Numbered from the stretch's first letter, positions 1 to 8,305 are shown. The stretch: DNA of 14,956 nt from Candidatus Woesearchaeota archaeon (GCA_016934775.1 JAFGSP010000094.1:1-14956), one strand, 5' to 3'. Notes: generated by a model not told the origin, from the sequence alone. A program made the numbers and translations.

Positions 1-28
1 ACTCCAGATCCCTGACTACTATCTTCAA
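1..28 (-). CDS. Probable ABC transporter ATPase, N-terminal fragment (cut by window edge)
   Basis: Only nine codons are visible. A TTG start at 28-26 overlaps the TGA stop of the permease gene (27-25), and the frame then reads (M)KIVVRDLE to the edge. This resembles the usual opening of an ABC transporter nucleotide-binding subunit (Met-Lys-hydrophobic-x-Val-x-x-Leu). FecCD permeases are normally followed by their ATPase, and a stop/start overlap is typical of that operon. The Walker motifs would lie outside the window, so this rests on context and a very short peptide. Extending the sequence leftward by about 100 bp would settle it. Confidence 0.4.
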
Positions 29-1092
29 CAGGCAGCACCTTTTTGTTTTTTAATAAGCAGATACAAAAATAATGGGGCTCCAAAAAAAGAGGTCATGATA
101 CCTACAGGAAGGATAACCGGCGAGATAATTGTCCTGGCTATCGTATCAGATGCCAGAAGGAACAATCCCCCGAACAGGGCAGATGAAGGAATGAGAAATC
201 GCTCATCATTCCCTACTATGTTTCTGATGATATGAGGAACAACAAGACCTACAAAAGCGATTATCCCGAAAAAAGATACAACAACCGCAGTGATAAGAGA
301 AGCTATAAAAAGTCCCAGAAGCCTTACTTTTTTTACGTTCACACCTAGCGTCTTTGCAGTCTCATCACCTGAATCAAGTGCCTTGTAATTCCAGGAGTTC
401 ATAATAAAATAAAGGATAGACGGAATGATAAAAGCTGCAAGAATAAAAAAATCAGTCCAGACCGATCTGCTTAGATCCCCGAATGTCCAGAATACGATGG
501 ATGATAACTGCACATCATCAGCAAAGAATTCAAGAGCAGTAGTGCCTGCTGAAAACAATGAGCCGAGAACGATCCCGCAAAGGATTATGCTTTCTCTTGT
601 CGAGCCCCTTAGCCTTGACAGGCTGATAATCAAAAGAACACAAGCAATGCTGAAAAAAAATGCTGAGATAATTACAACATAGGGATTACCAAGCACCACT
701 GAATCTGATGCGCTGCTCTGGATTGAGCCTGCACCGAGGATTATAACTGCAAAAGCTGCGCCGAATGCAGCTGCATGGGATATCCCTAAGGTAAATGGAG
801 AACCCAGAGGGTTCCTAAGTATGCTCTGCATAACAGCCCCTGATACAGCAAGAGCGCTTCCCGCAAGGATTGCAGCCAATACCCTTGGAATCCTTATCTT
901 AAATATTATCTGGGCGTAATTGTTCGTGCTGTTTCCCAGAAATACATTAATTACTTCTGAAACAGGGATTTTTGCTGCACCAAGAGAAACCCCTATTATT
1001 ATAAAAACAAAAAGAAAGACAACTGTAAGCATGATAAAAAATAATTTTTTTTTTATGCTCTTCTTATAATCGCTGATCAACTTTTTTTTCAT
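25..1092 (-). CDS. FecCD/BtuC-family ABC transporter permease, probably for a nickel or iron complex
   Basis: Membrane subunit that would form the translocation channel for a metal chelate. The 355-residue length is close to the usual 330-350 for the family. A basic N-terminus leads into a first membrane helix at about residues 17-40, followed by many hydrophobic segments consistent with about 10 helices. Family signatures are clear: RIPRVLAAILAG followed by MQSILRNPLGSPFTLGIS, the cytoplasmic GDETAKTLGVNV segment that contacts the ATPase, and FVGLVVPHIIR near the C-terminus. The upstream gene, 69 bp away on the same strand, encodes the binding lipoprotein, and a probable ATPase begins at the stop codon. 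The frame is closed by a TAG about 15 codons upstream of the ATG. No Shine-Dalgarno is obvious. The substrate is inferred from the neighbouring NikR; iron or cobalamin transport is the alternative. Confidence 0.93.
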   Translation of the reverse strand: MKKKLISDYKKSIKKKLFFIMLTVVFLFVFIIIGVSLGAAKIPVSEVINVFLGNSTNNYAQIIFKIRIPRVLAAILAGSALAVSGAVMQSILRNPLGSPFTLGISHAAAFGAAFAVIILGAGSIQSSASDSVVLGNPYVVIISAFFFSIACVLLIISLSRLRGSTRESIILCGIVLGSLFSAGTTALEFFADDVQLSSIVFWTFGDLSRSVWTDFFILAAFIIPSILYFIMNSWNYKALDSGDETAKTLGVNVKKVRLLGLFIASLITAVVVSFFGIIAFVGLVVPHIIRNIVGNDERFLIPSSALFGGLFLLASDTIARTIISPVILPVGIMTSFFGAPLFLYLLIKKQKGAAC

Positions 1093-1161
1093 TTGGATTT
1101 CTGGAGATATAGTCTTCTAAAGCTAAAGCTCTGAATCTGGTCCTTGAGCAGTTTAAGGCTT

Positions 1162-2238
1162 TCATATAGTAACCTTCCTGAATCCTCCGTACATCTTTTT
1201 CATTTCATTATACACCGGCTTCCCGAGCAGGAACTTATATATCTCATCTGCTTTTTCATCCGGAAAAATATCAGAAAATTGTTCAGGATAAAGCACAACA
1301 CCTATGTAATATGAATTCGCCAGCACAGTAGCATAATTTGTTGTATAAGCATTATAAGGCATAACTGCGTACACTTCCCCCTGTTTTACAGCATCCAGGG
1401 TATTATAGAATGCTGACTCATTCTTAAGGTCATTCATTACAAGTTCATATCCTGATTCATCAATAAATATAATGTCAGGATTCCATGTTATTATCTGCTC
1501 AGGATCAATAAACGCATGCTCCAGCTCTATTCCCGAAGCAGCATTATTGACATTCAAAAACCTGAAGGCTGAATAATCCGGCTCTGTTGAAGCGAAGCCA
1601 TGCGCACCTCTGTTGGCAACGCCTCCGATATACACGTTTCCATCAAAAGCGTTATTTTTTGTTCTTTCATCAAGTTCATAGATTATATCTTCAAAAAACT
1701 GAATCACTGATTCTGACCTCTTTTCTCTGCCAAGCACTTTTCCAAGCAGCCTGAGCGAAGCATAAAACGTTTCTTTTTGGTCATCAATATCTCCATAGTC
1801 AAGCACTATCACCGGAATTCCTGTCCTTTCCTGAAGCTCATCAGCTTTTCCTGCATCTGTATATGTCCAGAAAATCAAATCTGGATTTTGTGCCAAAATA
1901 AGTTCAGCATCTCCTCCATGAATAGGGCCAATCAGGGGTTTTTCCTTAATCTCAGGATGTGCAAACCCATAAGGCCTTCCTTCCTGCAGCTCAACTTCTT
2001 CAATACCAGCTACCATATCCAGGGCATCAAGATAAGTTATCAATCTCAAAGCTCCTGCTTCTATGCCGACAATCCTCTCTATTTTTTCAGGTATATAGAC
2101 CTCACGGCCAGCCATATCCTTAACAACTTCTGTTTCTGATATCTCTTCAACAACATTACCTGAAATATTATTATTGCATGATGCTGCAAAAAAAACAAGT
2201 ATCAGAATTAAAAAAGACACAAAATATGTTTTTCTCAA
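1162..2238 (-). CDS. Lipoprotein substrate-binding protein of a Fec-type (metal chelate) ABC transporter
   Basis: Extracytoplasmic binding protein that would deliver a metal complex to the permease encoded 69 bp downstream. The 358-residue protein has a charged N-terminus, a hydrophobic core at residues 5-18 and a lipobox FAAS with Cys21, so it is probably lipid-anchored. The mature part begins like the BtuF/FecB family: DMAGREVYIPEKIERIVG at about residues 41-58, and further on AQNPDLIFW in the first lobe and NPDIIFID in the second. The C-terminal segment MPYNAYTTNYATVLANSYY resembles archaeal members of this family. The start is TTG (2238-2236), supported by a strong Shine-Dalgarno, GAGGTGA at 2249-2243, four bases away. 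An archaeal TATA box at 2281-2289 would start transcription near 2259, next to an AGTGTTAC element. Divergence from NikR suggests a nickel complex as substrate. Confidence 0.9.
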   Translation of the reverse strand: MRKTYFVSFLILILVFFAASCNNNISGNVVEEISETEVVKDMAGREVYIPEKIERIVGIEAGALRLITYLDALDMVAGIEEVELQEGRPYGFAHPEIKEKPLIGPIHGGDAELILAQNPDLIFWTYTDAGKADELQERTGIPVIVLDYGDIDDQKETFYASLRLLGKVLGREKRSESVIQFFEDIIYELDERTKNNAFDGNVYIGGVANRGAHGFASTEPDYSAFRFLNVNNAASGIELEHAFIDPEQIITWNPDIIFIDESGYELVMNDLKNESAFYNTLDAVKQGEVYAVMPYNAYTTNYATVLANSYYIGVVLYPEQFSDIFPDEKADEIYKFLLGKPVYNEMKKMYGGFRKVTI

Positions 2239-2280
2239 TCTCTCACCTCTTCAGTGTTACTTTTCATAAAAATGTGCCGC

Positions 2281-2289
2281 TATATAAAG
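2281..2289 (-). promoter_or_regulatory. Archaeal TATA box for the transporter operon
   Basis: The minus strand reads CTTTATATA, a near-ideal archaeal TATA box. Its centre is about 26 bp from a predicted start near 2259, giving a leader of about 20 nt that contains the GAGGTGA ribosome-binding site of the binding-protein gene. The element AGTGTTAC (2253-2260) sits at that predicted start site. Confidence 0.6.
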
Positions 2290-2311
2290 TTTGCTACTTA
2301 TTAGTAAAATC

Positions 2312-2340
2312 GTAACACTTTTATAGTTGTAATGTGCTAC
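2312..2340. promoter_or_regulatory. Candidate NikR operator over the nikR promoter
   Basis: GTAACAC (2312-2318) and GTGCTAC (2334-2340) form an inverted repeat with one mismatch and a 15-bp spacer. The half-site centres are 22 bp apart, the same as in the E. coli NikR operator (GTATGA-N16-TCATAC). The dyad encloses the TATA-like element TTTTATAG at 2319-2326, so a bound NikR would block its own promoter. Related half-sites occur at 2253-2260 (AGTGTTAC) and 2293-2297 (GCTAC) toward the transporter promoter. The half-site sequence differs from the E. coli one, so this is a geometric argument and not a consensus match. Confidence 0.5.
2319..2326 (+). promoter_or_regulatory. TATA-like element of nikR (leaderless start)
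   Basis: TTTTATAG is centred about 27 bp before the ATG at 2350, the archaeal TATA-to-start distance, so the transcript would begin at or next to the start codon. This agrees with the absence of a Shine-Dalgarno before 2350 and favours 2350 over the in-frame ATG at 2332. Confidence 0.45.
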
Positions 2341-2349
2341 AATATCAAA

Positions 2350-2763
2350 ATGGAAAATATAATAAGAAAAGGGATTGCGTTTAATCCGGAACAGCTAAAT
2401 CAATTCGATATATTAAGTAAAGATAAAGGCTACAAAAACAGGTCTGAAGCAATTAGAGACTTAATAAGGAAAGAAATAGTTGAAGAAAGTTCAACAGACC
2501 CTGAAACATTCATGGTCGGATCATTAACATTAATATATGATCACCATGCACACAATGTCCAGCATGAGCTTACCCATATACAACATCATTCTGACAGCCT
2601 GATACGAAGCACTATGCATATCCATATTGATGAGCATAAATGCATGGAAATAATTGTACTGGAAGGAAAAGTAAAAGATATAAAGCGGCTTTCTGATATG
2701 ATGATCGCGACAAAAGGAGTTAGCTATGGGAAACTGGTGCTGGCAAATTCAAGGGTTCAATAA
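2350..2763 (+). CDS. nikR: Nickel-responsive transcriptional regulator NikR
   Basis: Ribbon-helix-helix DNA-binding regulator with an ACT-like nickel-sensing domain, a tetramer in known members. The 137-residue length matches the family (E. coli 133). The N-terminal strand and helices (IIRKGIAFNPEQLNQFDILS, then NRSEAIRDLIR) are the DNA-binding part. The four high-affinity nickel ligands of E. coli NikR (H76, H87, H89, C95) are all present, as H79, H90 and H92 in the HIH motif, and C98 (numbered from the 2350 ATG). An in-frame ATG at 2332 would add six residues but lies inside the candidate operator and leaves no room for the promoter, so 2350 is preferred. The gene diverges from the metal transporter genes and its 3' end overlaps the hypF end by 15 bp, tail to tail. 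Confidence 0.95.
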   Translation: MENIIRKGIAFNPEQLNQFDILSKDKGYKNRSEAIRDLIRKEIVEESSTDPETFMVGSLTLIYDHHAHNVQHELTHIQHHSDSLIRSTMHIHIDEHKCMEIIVLEGKVKDIKRLSDMMIATKGVSYGKLVLANSRVQ

Positions 2764-4941
2764 ATTAGCCAGATAAGCCTGGCCATAACATATACCGCCG
2801 TCTCCGCAGGGAATCTCCTTGTTTGTCAGGCATCCTTCCTGGAGAAGGTATCCTGAAATCATCCTGTTATAAGCGACTCCTCCGGAAAACACTATCTTCT
2901 TGTTATTCTCTTTTGCATATTCTTCTGCTATATCCCGGAATCCTTTTGCGAGATACATCTGGGCAGTTGCCGCCAACACACCTTTATCTTTATCAAGATT
3001 CCTGAGCAGGAACTCAAAAAGGGGCGTTGTCATCAATATTATCTTGTCGCTTTGATTGTCTTTTTTCAAAACAGGCTCAAAATCAAGCGGTGTTGCAGCG
3101 ATGCTCTCAAGAAGCATAGCAGGCCTTCCGTCATATGTCCTCTTGTCGCATAAGCCAAGCAGGGCAGCTGCTGCATCAAGCACCCTGCCTGTGCTTGTCG
3201 TGTAAGGAACATTAAATCCCTGCTTAAGCATTTTCAGATAAATAGCCAATTCCTGTTCATCAAACAATCCCAGTCCAGAAAGATGTTTCTCATCCATAAA
3301 CTTAGAAAGTATTCCGAGAAGCATCTTTTTCGGGAATCTTGTGGCAGAATCACCACCCAGCTGAGGCTGCTCTTCAAGATGACCGACTCTCCTAAAAGTT
3401 ATTCCTCCAGAAACATCAAAAATTTCCCCGCCCCATATCTTCCCGTCTTCTCCGAAACCAAGGCCATCCATAGCAATCCCAACATAATCTCTCAATTTAT
3501 GTTCCGCAGCAACACTGGCAACATGAGCCTTGTGATGCTGTATTTTAACCAGGTCTGCTCCAGAATTTTTTGCCAGCTCTTCTGCAAAGAATGATGAATT
3601 ATATCCGGGGTGCAGGTCGCAAACAACAAGTTTTGGATTCAGTCTTGTGAGCTGCATCATCTTATCTGTTGCCTGCTTCATGAACTTCATCGTCTCAACC
3701 TGATAAGTCTGGCCGATATATTGGGAAAGAAAACAATTATCAGATTTTGCAGCACAGATGACATTGTTCATCTCAGCTCCTACTGCAATCGTGTCCTTAC
3801 ATCTAAGGGGAAGCTTGACTGGCAGAGGAGTAAAGCCCCTTGACCTCCTAAGATAAGAAGGCTCTCCGCTAATTACCTTAATCACTGAATCATCGCATCT
3901 GTTTATTATCTCACGCTCATGAGTAAGGTGGATATCTGTAATTTTCTCAGTGATTGCAACAGGCTCTCCGGGTATGTTGCAGGAAGTCATTGCCAGGGGC
4001 TCATCAATATAATCAAACATTAGATAATGCAGCGCTGTATATGGCAGCATGACACCTAGTGAATCAAGCTCAGAAATCCCTTTAAACGAATCTTTATTTT
4101 TCTTTTTCAGGATTACAATTGGCCTCTGCGGGCTCTCCAGCAACTCTTTTTCTTTTTCAGATATATGAGCAATCTTTTCAACCATCTCAATGTCCTTTGC
4201 CATGATAGCAAAAGGCTTATCCGGCCTGTTCAACAAAGACCTCAGCTTACCTACAGTACTATCATCGCTCAATGAGCACGCGTGGAATCCGCCTATGCCT
4301 TTTATAGAGACCAGTTTCCCCTCTTTGAGAATATCTGCTGTTTGTCTTATCGTATCTATATCTGATTCTGTCTCATGCTCTTCTTTTCCGAAAATCAGCC
4401 TCAGCTTAGGGCCGCACTTCTTGCAGGCTATTGTCTGGGCATGATATCTCCTGTCCAAGGGCTCTGTATATTCTTTCCTGCAGTCTGGACACATCTCAAA
4501 CTTATCCATCGCTGTAAACGGCCTGTCATAGGGATAATCTGATATCATCGAAAACCTGGGGCCGCAGTTAGTGCAGGTTATGAAATAATAGCTGTTCCTC
4601 CTGTTCTTCCTGTCTCTAAGCTCCCTAAGACAGTCATCACACATGAATATGTCTGCCGGAAGCAGAGTCTCTCCCTGGGAAGCTGTGCTCTTCAGTATAG
4701 AAAACTCAGAATAATCTCCGGCATTAGCCCCGGGAACTTTCTCAATTGAGTATTCTGTAATCTTAGCAAGAGGAGGCAGGTCTGCCAGTTTATCCACAAA
4801 TGAATCATCATTGACAAGTATCTCAACGCCTTCGCCAATATTCTTAACATAGCCCTTAAGGCCTGACTCCATGGCCTTCCTGTATATGTACGGCCTGAAT
4901 CCCACTCCCTGGACAATCCCCTTCACAAAGAACTTATACAT
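2749..4941 (-). CDS. hypF: Carbamoyltransferase HypF, [NiFe]-hydrogenase maturation
   Basis: Cytosolic enzyme that uses carbamoyl phosphate and ATP to make a carbamoyl-adenylate and transfers the carbamoyl group to the C-terminal cysteine of HypE, the source of the cyanide ligands of the hydrogenase NiFe site. All domains are present in the usual order: acylphosphatase-like (residues 1-90, with VQGVGFRPYIY at 10-20); four zinc-binding Cys pairs (C101/C104, C123/C126, C151/C154, C173/C176); a YrdC-like adenylating domain (about 195-375, with SIKGIGGFHAC); and a Kae1-like transferase domain (about 385-730, with HHKAH at 469-473, MDGLGFGEDG at 491-500 and FSGGVAYNRM at 685-694). The 730-residue length is near the family norm. 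A TATA-like element (4978-4987) lies about 40 bp upstream and there is no Shine-Dalgarno. No other hyp or hydrogenase gene is in the window. Confidence 0.97.
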   Translation of the reverse strand: MYKFFVKGIVQGVGFRPYIYRKAMESGLKGYVKNIGEGVEILVNDDSFVDKLADLPPLAKITEYSIEKVPGANAGDYSEFSILKSTASQGETLLPADIFMCDDCLRELRDRKNRRNSYYFITCTNCGPRFSMISDYPYDRPFTAMDKFEMCPDCRKEYTEPLDRRYHAQTIACKKCGPKLRLIFGKEEHETESDIDTIRQTADILKEGKLVSIKGIGGFHACSLSDDSTVGKLRSLLNRPDKPFAIMAKDIEMVEKIAHISEKEKELLESPQRPIVILKKKNKDSFKGISELDSLGVMLPYTALHYLMFDYIDEPLAMTSCNIPGEPVAITEKITDIHLTHEREIINRCDDSVIKVISGEPSYLRRSRGFTPLPVKLPLRCKDTIAVGAEMNNVICAAKSDNCFLSQYIGQTYQVETMKFMKQATDKMMQLTRLNPKLVVCDLHPGYNSSFFAEELAKNSGADLVKIQHHKAHVASVAAEHKLRDYVGIAMDGLGFGEDGKIWGGEIFDVSGGITFRRVGHLEEQPQLGGDSATRFPKKMLLGILSKFMDEKHLSGLGLFDEQELAIYLKMLKQGFNVPYTTSTGRVLDAAAALLGLCDKRTYDGRPAMLLESIAATPLDFEPVLKKDNQSDKIILMTTPLFEFLLRNLDKDKGVLAATAQMYLAKGFRDIAEEYAKENNKKIVFSGGVAYNRMISGYLLQEGCLTNKEIPCGDGGICYGQAYLANLLNP

Positions 4942-4977
4942 AATAGGATATAATCAGAGCATATTTTTATTGTTAAT

Positions 4978-4987
4978 GTATAAATAA
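4978..4987 (-). promoter_or_regulatory. Putative TATA box for hypF
   Basis: The minus strand reads TTATTTATAC in the 79-bp gap between cheA and hypF. It would place transcription initiation near 4957, about 15 nt before the hypF ATG. The match is weaker than that at 2281-2289. Confidence 0.4.
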
Positions 4988-5020
4988 TATCCATATCCTT
5001 TTCACAAACAAAGAATAACT

Positions 5021-7009
5021 TCAGGAAACCAGCGAATTCACATCAAGTATTAATCCCACAGTTCCATCCCCTAATATTGTGTTGCCTGCTATGCCTCTTG
5101 CGTTCTTGATGTTCTTGTCAAGCCTCTTTATCAGGATCTCTTCCTGGGAGATAATCCTGTCAACAATAAGGCCGACCATCTCATTACCCTTATCTACTAC
5201 TACAACTGTTATTTTTTGCCCGTCTTTCACATTGTAGCCGAATAAGCTTCTGAGGTCAATCAGTGCTATCTCTTTGCCCATATAATTTATTACAGGATAT
5301 CTTTTGATTGATTTAATCTCTTCCTTTGCAAGGCTTAGTGTCTTGATTACGTTTGTCAGGGGGATTGCACAGATCAGTTCCTGTATTTGTATCAGGAGGC
5401 AGGTCACAATAGATACAGTAAGAGGCAGCCTTATAATGACCTTTGTCCCTTTACTTACATCTGATTCAAGCTTCACAGACCCGCCCATTGAATTTATCTT
5501 TGTCTGCACAACATCCATCCCTACTCCTCTGCCGGACACATCCGTGACTTTTTCGCTTGTACTGACGCCAGATTTAAAGACAAGCATCTTAATCTCTTCA
5601 TCTGTCATGGCCTCTGCCCTCTCCCTGGTAAGCGCCCCTTTCCTTATGCAGGCTTCCCTAACCTTTTTTGAGTCAATTCCTGCTCCATCATCTTCTACAA
5701 TTATAAACGCATGATTCTTTTCCCTGGTTGCAGTGATTTTTATTATGCCTGTCTCAGGCTTTCCAGAATTTATCCTTTCTGAAGGCAGTTCTATGCCGTG
5801 ATCAACACTATTCCTCAAAAGATGGACAAGAGGCTCTCCAAGCTCATCGAGTATTGTCCTGTCAAACTCAATATCCCCGCCTTCAATTGAAAAATTGATT
5901 TTCTTGTTCTCTTTATTTGACAAATCCCGGACCATTCTCGGAAACCTGTTAAAGATATTCCCGATTGGAACCATCCTGGCTTTAGTGACCTCATTCTGGA
6001 TATCATCTGTAAGCCTGTCAACAAGTTTCATTACTTTATTAAACTCAGGTATGTTCTGCTGCCTGGCTATTTGCTGGAGCCTCATCTTATTGATAAGAAG
6101 CTCTCCAACCATATTCATAAGCTTATCAAGGCGCCTGATATCGATCTTGACGCTCCTTATCTGTGTCCTCATATCCATATGATGCTTATTTGCAATGGCA
6201 TGCTTTTCTGCTTCTTTTTTGGAATGGCTGTCCATGCCATCTGCTGAATCCGACCCTGTCTGCTCTGGCTCCCTGACATATTTGTCATTGAGCCCCATGA
6301 ATTCAACTTTCCGGATTCCTGATAAATGGCCCAGTTTCTGCCTAATCTGGGAGTCTGTATCATAAGTGCAGATTATTAGCTCAAGCTCATCTCCAAATTT
6401 CTCTGGTGTGAAATCAGCTATGCCTGGAGTTGTCTTTATCACCCTGTAAAATCTAGACAGCAAGGTCAGGACTAGCTGTGCCTTGACATGCTTGATCAGG
6501 TTATTTTTATCAAAAATCACAATCACCCTATAGGTTTTCATTCCCTGGGAAACCTGCCATTCCATCTCTTTTGTTTCATCATTAGACAAAAAAGCATTTT
6601 CTGTAATCATTGTCTTTTTGACATTGGTATCCTCGTTAAGAAATTCTTTAATCCTGCTGACTAAGGAATCAATCTCTATATCATCGGTGCCTTTTGACTC
6701 TATTGACTCAAGGCCTTCGTCAAGTATATCGCACCCCTCAAAAAGCAGATCCAGAATTTCTGTATTAGCATTAAGCTCTTTGTTCTTTATCTTATCAAGG
6801 ACGTCTTCAAGCTTATGGGCCAATTCAGAATATTTCAGATAGCCCATTGCAGCTGAATTTCCTTTCAGGGTATGGAATGACCTGAAAATCTTATTTATTG
6901 TCTCCTCGTTTTCAGGCTCTTTCTCAAGAACAAGCAAAGATTCATTCAGTGAGTCAAGATGGTCTCTAACCTCATTCATGAATTCCTCTTTATATTTACT
7001 CATATCCAT
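5021..7009 (-). CDS. cheA: Chemotaxis histidine kinase CheA
   Basis: Histidine kinase that works in a complex with receptors and CheW and passes phosphate to CheY and CheB. All five domains are visible in 662 residues. P1/HPt spans about 1-125, with the phosphorylated His46 in FHTLKG. A P2-like response-regulator docking domain is at about 150-240. A charged linker leads to the P3 dimerization helices (about 284-350). The P4 ATPase has N-box HLLRNSVDHG (396-405, Asn400), G1 DDGAG (440-444) and G2 GRGVGMD (493-499). The P5 CheW-like domain runs from about 530 to the end. The ATG at 7009 has GAGGG eight bases upstream; an ATG two codons later (7003) is equally possible. The gene follows cheB with a 60-bp gap and is probably co-transcribed with it. 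Confidence 0.97.
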   Translation of the reverse strand: MDMSKYKEEFMNEVRDHLDSLNESLLVLEKEPENEETINKIFRSFHTLKGNSAAMGYLKYSELAHKLEDVLDKIKNKELNANTEILDLLFEGCDILDEGLESIESKGTDDIEIDSLVSRIKEFLNEDTNVKKTMITENAFLSNDETKEMEWQVSQGMKTYRVIVIFDKNNLIKHVKAQLVLTLLSRFYRVIKTTPGIADFTPEKFGDELELIICTYDTDSQIRQKLGHLSGIRKVEFMGLNDKYVREPEQTGSDSADGMDSHSKKEAEKHAIANKHHMDMRTQIRSVKIDIRRLDKLMNMVGELLINKMRLQQIARQQNIPEFNKVMKLVDRLTDDIQNEVTKARMVPIGNIFNRFPRMVRDLSNKENKKINFSIEGGDIEFDRTILDELGEPLVHLLRNSVDHGIELPSERINSGKPETGIIKITATREKNHAFIIVEDDGAGIDSKKVREACIRKGALTRERAEAMTDEEIKMLVFKSGVSTSEKVTDVSGRGVGMDVVQTKINSMGGSVKLESDVSKGTKVIIRLPLTVSIVTCLLIQIQELICAIPLTNVIKTLSLAKEEIKSIKRYPVINYMGKEIALIDLRSLFGYNVKDGQKITVVVVDKGNEMVGLIVDRIISQEEILIKRLDKNIKNARGIAGNTILGDGTVGLILDVNSLVS

Positions 7010-7069
7010 CCTGAGGACCCTCTTTTTTTGAACAATTAATCCGGCATTATACTACTAACTAGCTGTCAG

Positions 7070-8104
7070 CTATAGTTCCAGGACCTGAAGCAAAGCCACA
7101 GGCATTTTTGAAAGTTCAACTATCTCATCGTAGACTCCTGCCTGAACAACAGACTTAGGCATCCCGTAGATAATGCTTGACTGCTCGTCTTGGACCAGAA
7201 CAGTGCCGCCATATTCTTTTATGATTCTGGCTCCTTCAGTGCCGTCATTCCCCATGCCTGTAAGCACGAGACCTATTGCATTATGCTTATATATTGGAGC
7301 TACAGACCGCATCATGATATTCGCATTAGGCCTGACTCCTAACTCCTTTTCCCGCTGATTCAAAATAATAATATCTTTAAACATCATGCCTGACTGGACT
7401 CTTTTAATCTCCATATGATAATCGCCTGGTGCTATATATACCATTCCTGGCTTTATCTCATCATTTTCCTGTGCTTCTTTGACTTTCAGTTCTGAAATAC
7501 TGGCCAGCCTTTCGGCCATGCTCTTTGTAAAAAAAGGAGGCATGTGCTGGACAATCAAAATACATGCAGGGATATTTCCAGGCAAAACAGGAATTATATG
7601 CTCAAGAGTCTGCGGACCTCCGGTTGAGCATCCGATGGCAATAAGCTTCTTTGTAGCTCCTGTAAAACTCCGATGGACAACTGTCTTTTTCTCATACTTC
7701 CTCAATTTAGCAAATGCAGCAACCTTAACCTTAGTGATAAGTTCCTGGCTTATTGTATCCATATCAAGGGATATCTGGCCAGAAGGCTTAAGGATAAAAT
7801 CAACAGCACCCAGCTCAAGTGCTTCAATGGTAGCCTTGGAATCTTTTGCCTGCTGAGAACTAATCATCACGACCGGCCTGGGAGATGTCTCCATAATTTT
7901 CTTTAGAGCTGCAAGTCCGTCCATCACCGGCATCTGGATATCAAGTGTTACAAGATCCGGATTCAGCAGGGTAATCTTCTTCAGGGCATCCTGGCCATCC
8001 ATGGCTGTGCCTATTACATTAATCTCAGGATCAGATCCCAAAATATCAGAAAGCATCTTACGCATAAGCGCAGAATCATCAACTACTAGTACCTTAATAG
8101 CCAT
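7070..8104 (-). CDS. cheB: Chemotaxis methylesterase/glutaminase response regulator CheB
   Basis: Removes methyl groups from receptor glutamates when phosphorylated by CheA, closing the adaptation loop. The receiver domain (1-125) has the acidic pair D9/D10, phospho-acceptor D55, S82 and K106. After a linker, the C-terminal methylesterase domain (about 150-344) has the catalytic triad S160 (in GCSTGG), H187 (in VQHMP) and D287 (in GMGNDG), aligned with S164/H190/D286 of the Salmonella enzyme. The 344-residue length is normal for CheB. The ATG at 8104 has GAGGG seven bases upstream. It lies between the zinc-ribbon genes and cheA on the same strand. A weak TATA-like stretch (minus strand about 8143-8152) could add an internal promoter. 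Confidence 0.97.
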   Translation of the reverse strand: MAIKVLVVDDSALMRKMLSDILGSDPEINVIGTAMDGQDALKKITLLNPDLVTLDIQMPVMDGLAALKKIMETSPRPVVMISSQQAKDSKATIEALELGAVDFILKPSGQISLDMDTISQELITKVKVAAFAKLRKYEKKTVVHRSFTGATKKLIAIGCSTGGPQTLEHIIPVLPGNIPACILIVQHMPPFFTKSMAERLASISELKVKEAQENDEIKPGMVYIAPGDYHMEIKRVQSGMMFKDIIILNQREKELGVRPNANIMMRSVAPIYKHNAIGLVLTGMGNDGTEGARIIKEYGGTVLVQDEQSSIIYGMPKSVVQAGVYDEIVELSKMPVALLQVLEL

Positions 8105-8146
8105 TATTGTTCCCTCTTAATTTCCATAGTTAAATGTCCCGGCATT

Positions 8147-8305
8147 TTATTTAAATGTTTTGATGATATTCCTGTCAGATTCCAGTGCCTGTAAAATCCA
8201 GCCTGTCCTGGTGCTGAATCTTACCACTCCTGTTTTTCTTTTTCCCAAACCCATTGGAAAATCTGCTTGAAGTTCCTTGTAGTGCCCATCCGGGAGGTTG
8301 TCCAT
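8147..8305 (-). CDS. Downstream reading frame of the small Cys-rich gene (likely its true C-terminal part)
   Basis: A 52-codon frame from an ATG at 8305, open upstream to a TTG at 8341, overlaps the end of the Cys-rich gene at 8221-8439 in the -1 frame. It reads like a normal folded-protein segment (MDNLPDGHYKELQADF, then GVVRFSTRTGWILQALESD), whereas the other frame over the same DNA is rich in tryptophan and looks like noise. The span 8147-8439 is 293 nt; one extra base gives exactly 98 codons, so a single missing base around 8305-8340 would fuse both parts into a 97-residue protein. Ending here would leave a 42-bp gap to cheB. It could be a sequencing error, a real inactivating deletion or a separate small gene. 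I do not recognise a family. Confidence 0.45.
   Translation of the reverse strand: MDNLPDGHYKELQADFPMGLGKRKTGVVRFSTRTGWILQALESDRNIIKTFK

Noticed and set aside
425..682. Plus-strand open frame opposite the permease
   Set aside because: It is a shadow of a certain permease gene and has no family features or promoter.
2332..2349. Upstream in-frame ATG at 2332 for nikR
   Set aside because: It lies within the candidate operator and only 9 bp from the TATA-like element; family length and leaderless spacing fit 2350 better.
7060..7072. Perfect 13-nt palindrome TAGCTGTCAGCTA at the cheB stop codon, considered as a terminator or operator
   Set aside because: The stem is only 6 bp, no T-run follows it on the minus strand, and cheA follows 60 bp later; it is probably chance.
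8221..8290. A-rich stretch in the Cys-rich gene considered as a programmed frameshift signal
   Set aside because: No heptamer with the correct codon phase is present, and the shift would need to occur earlier to avoid the tryptophan-rich segment.
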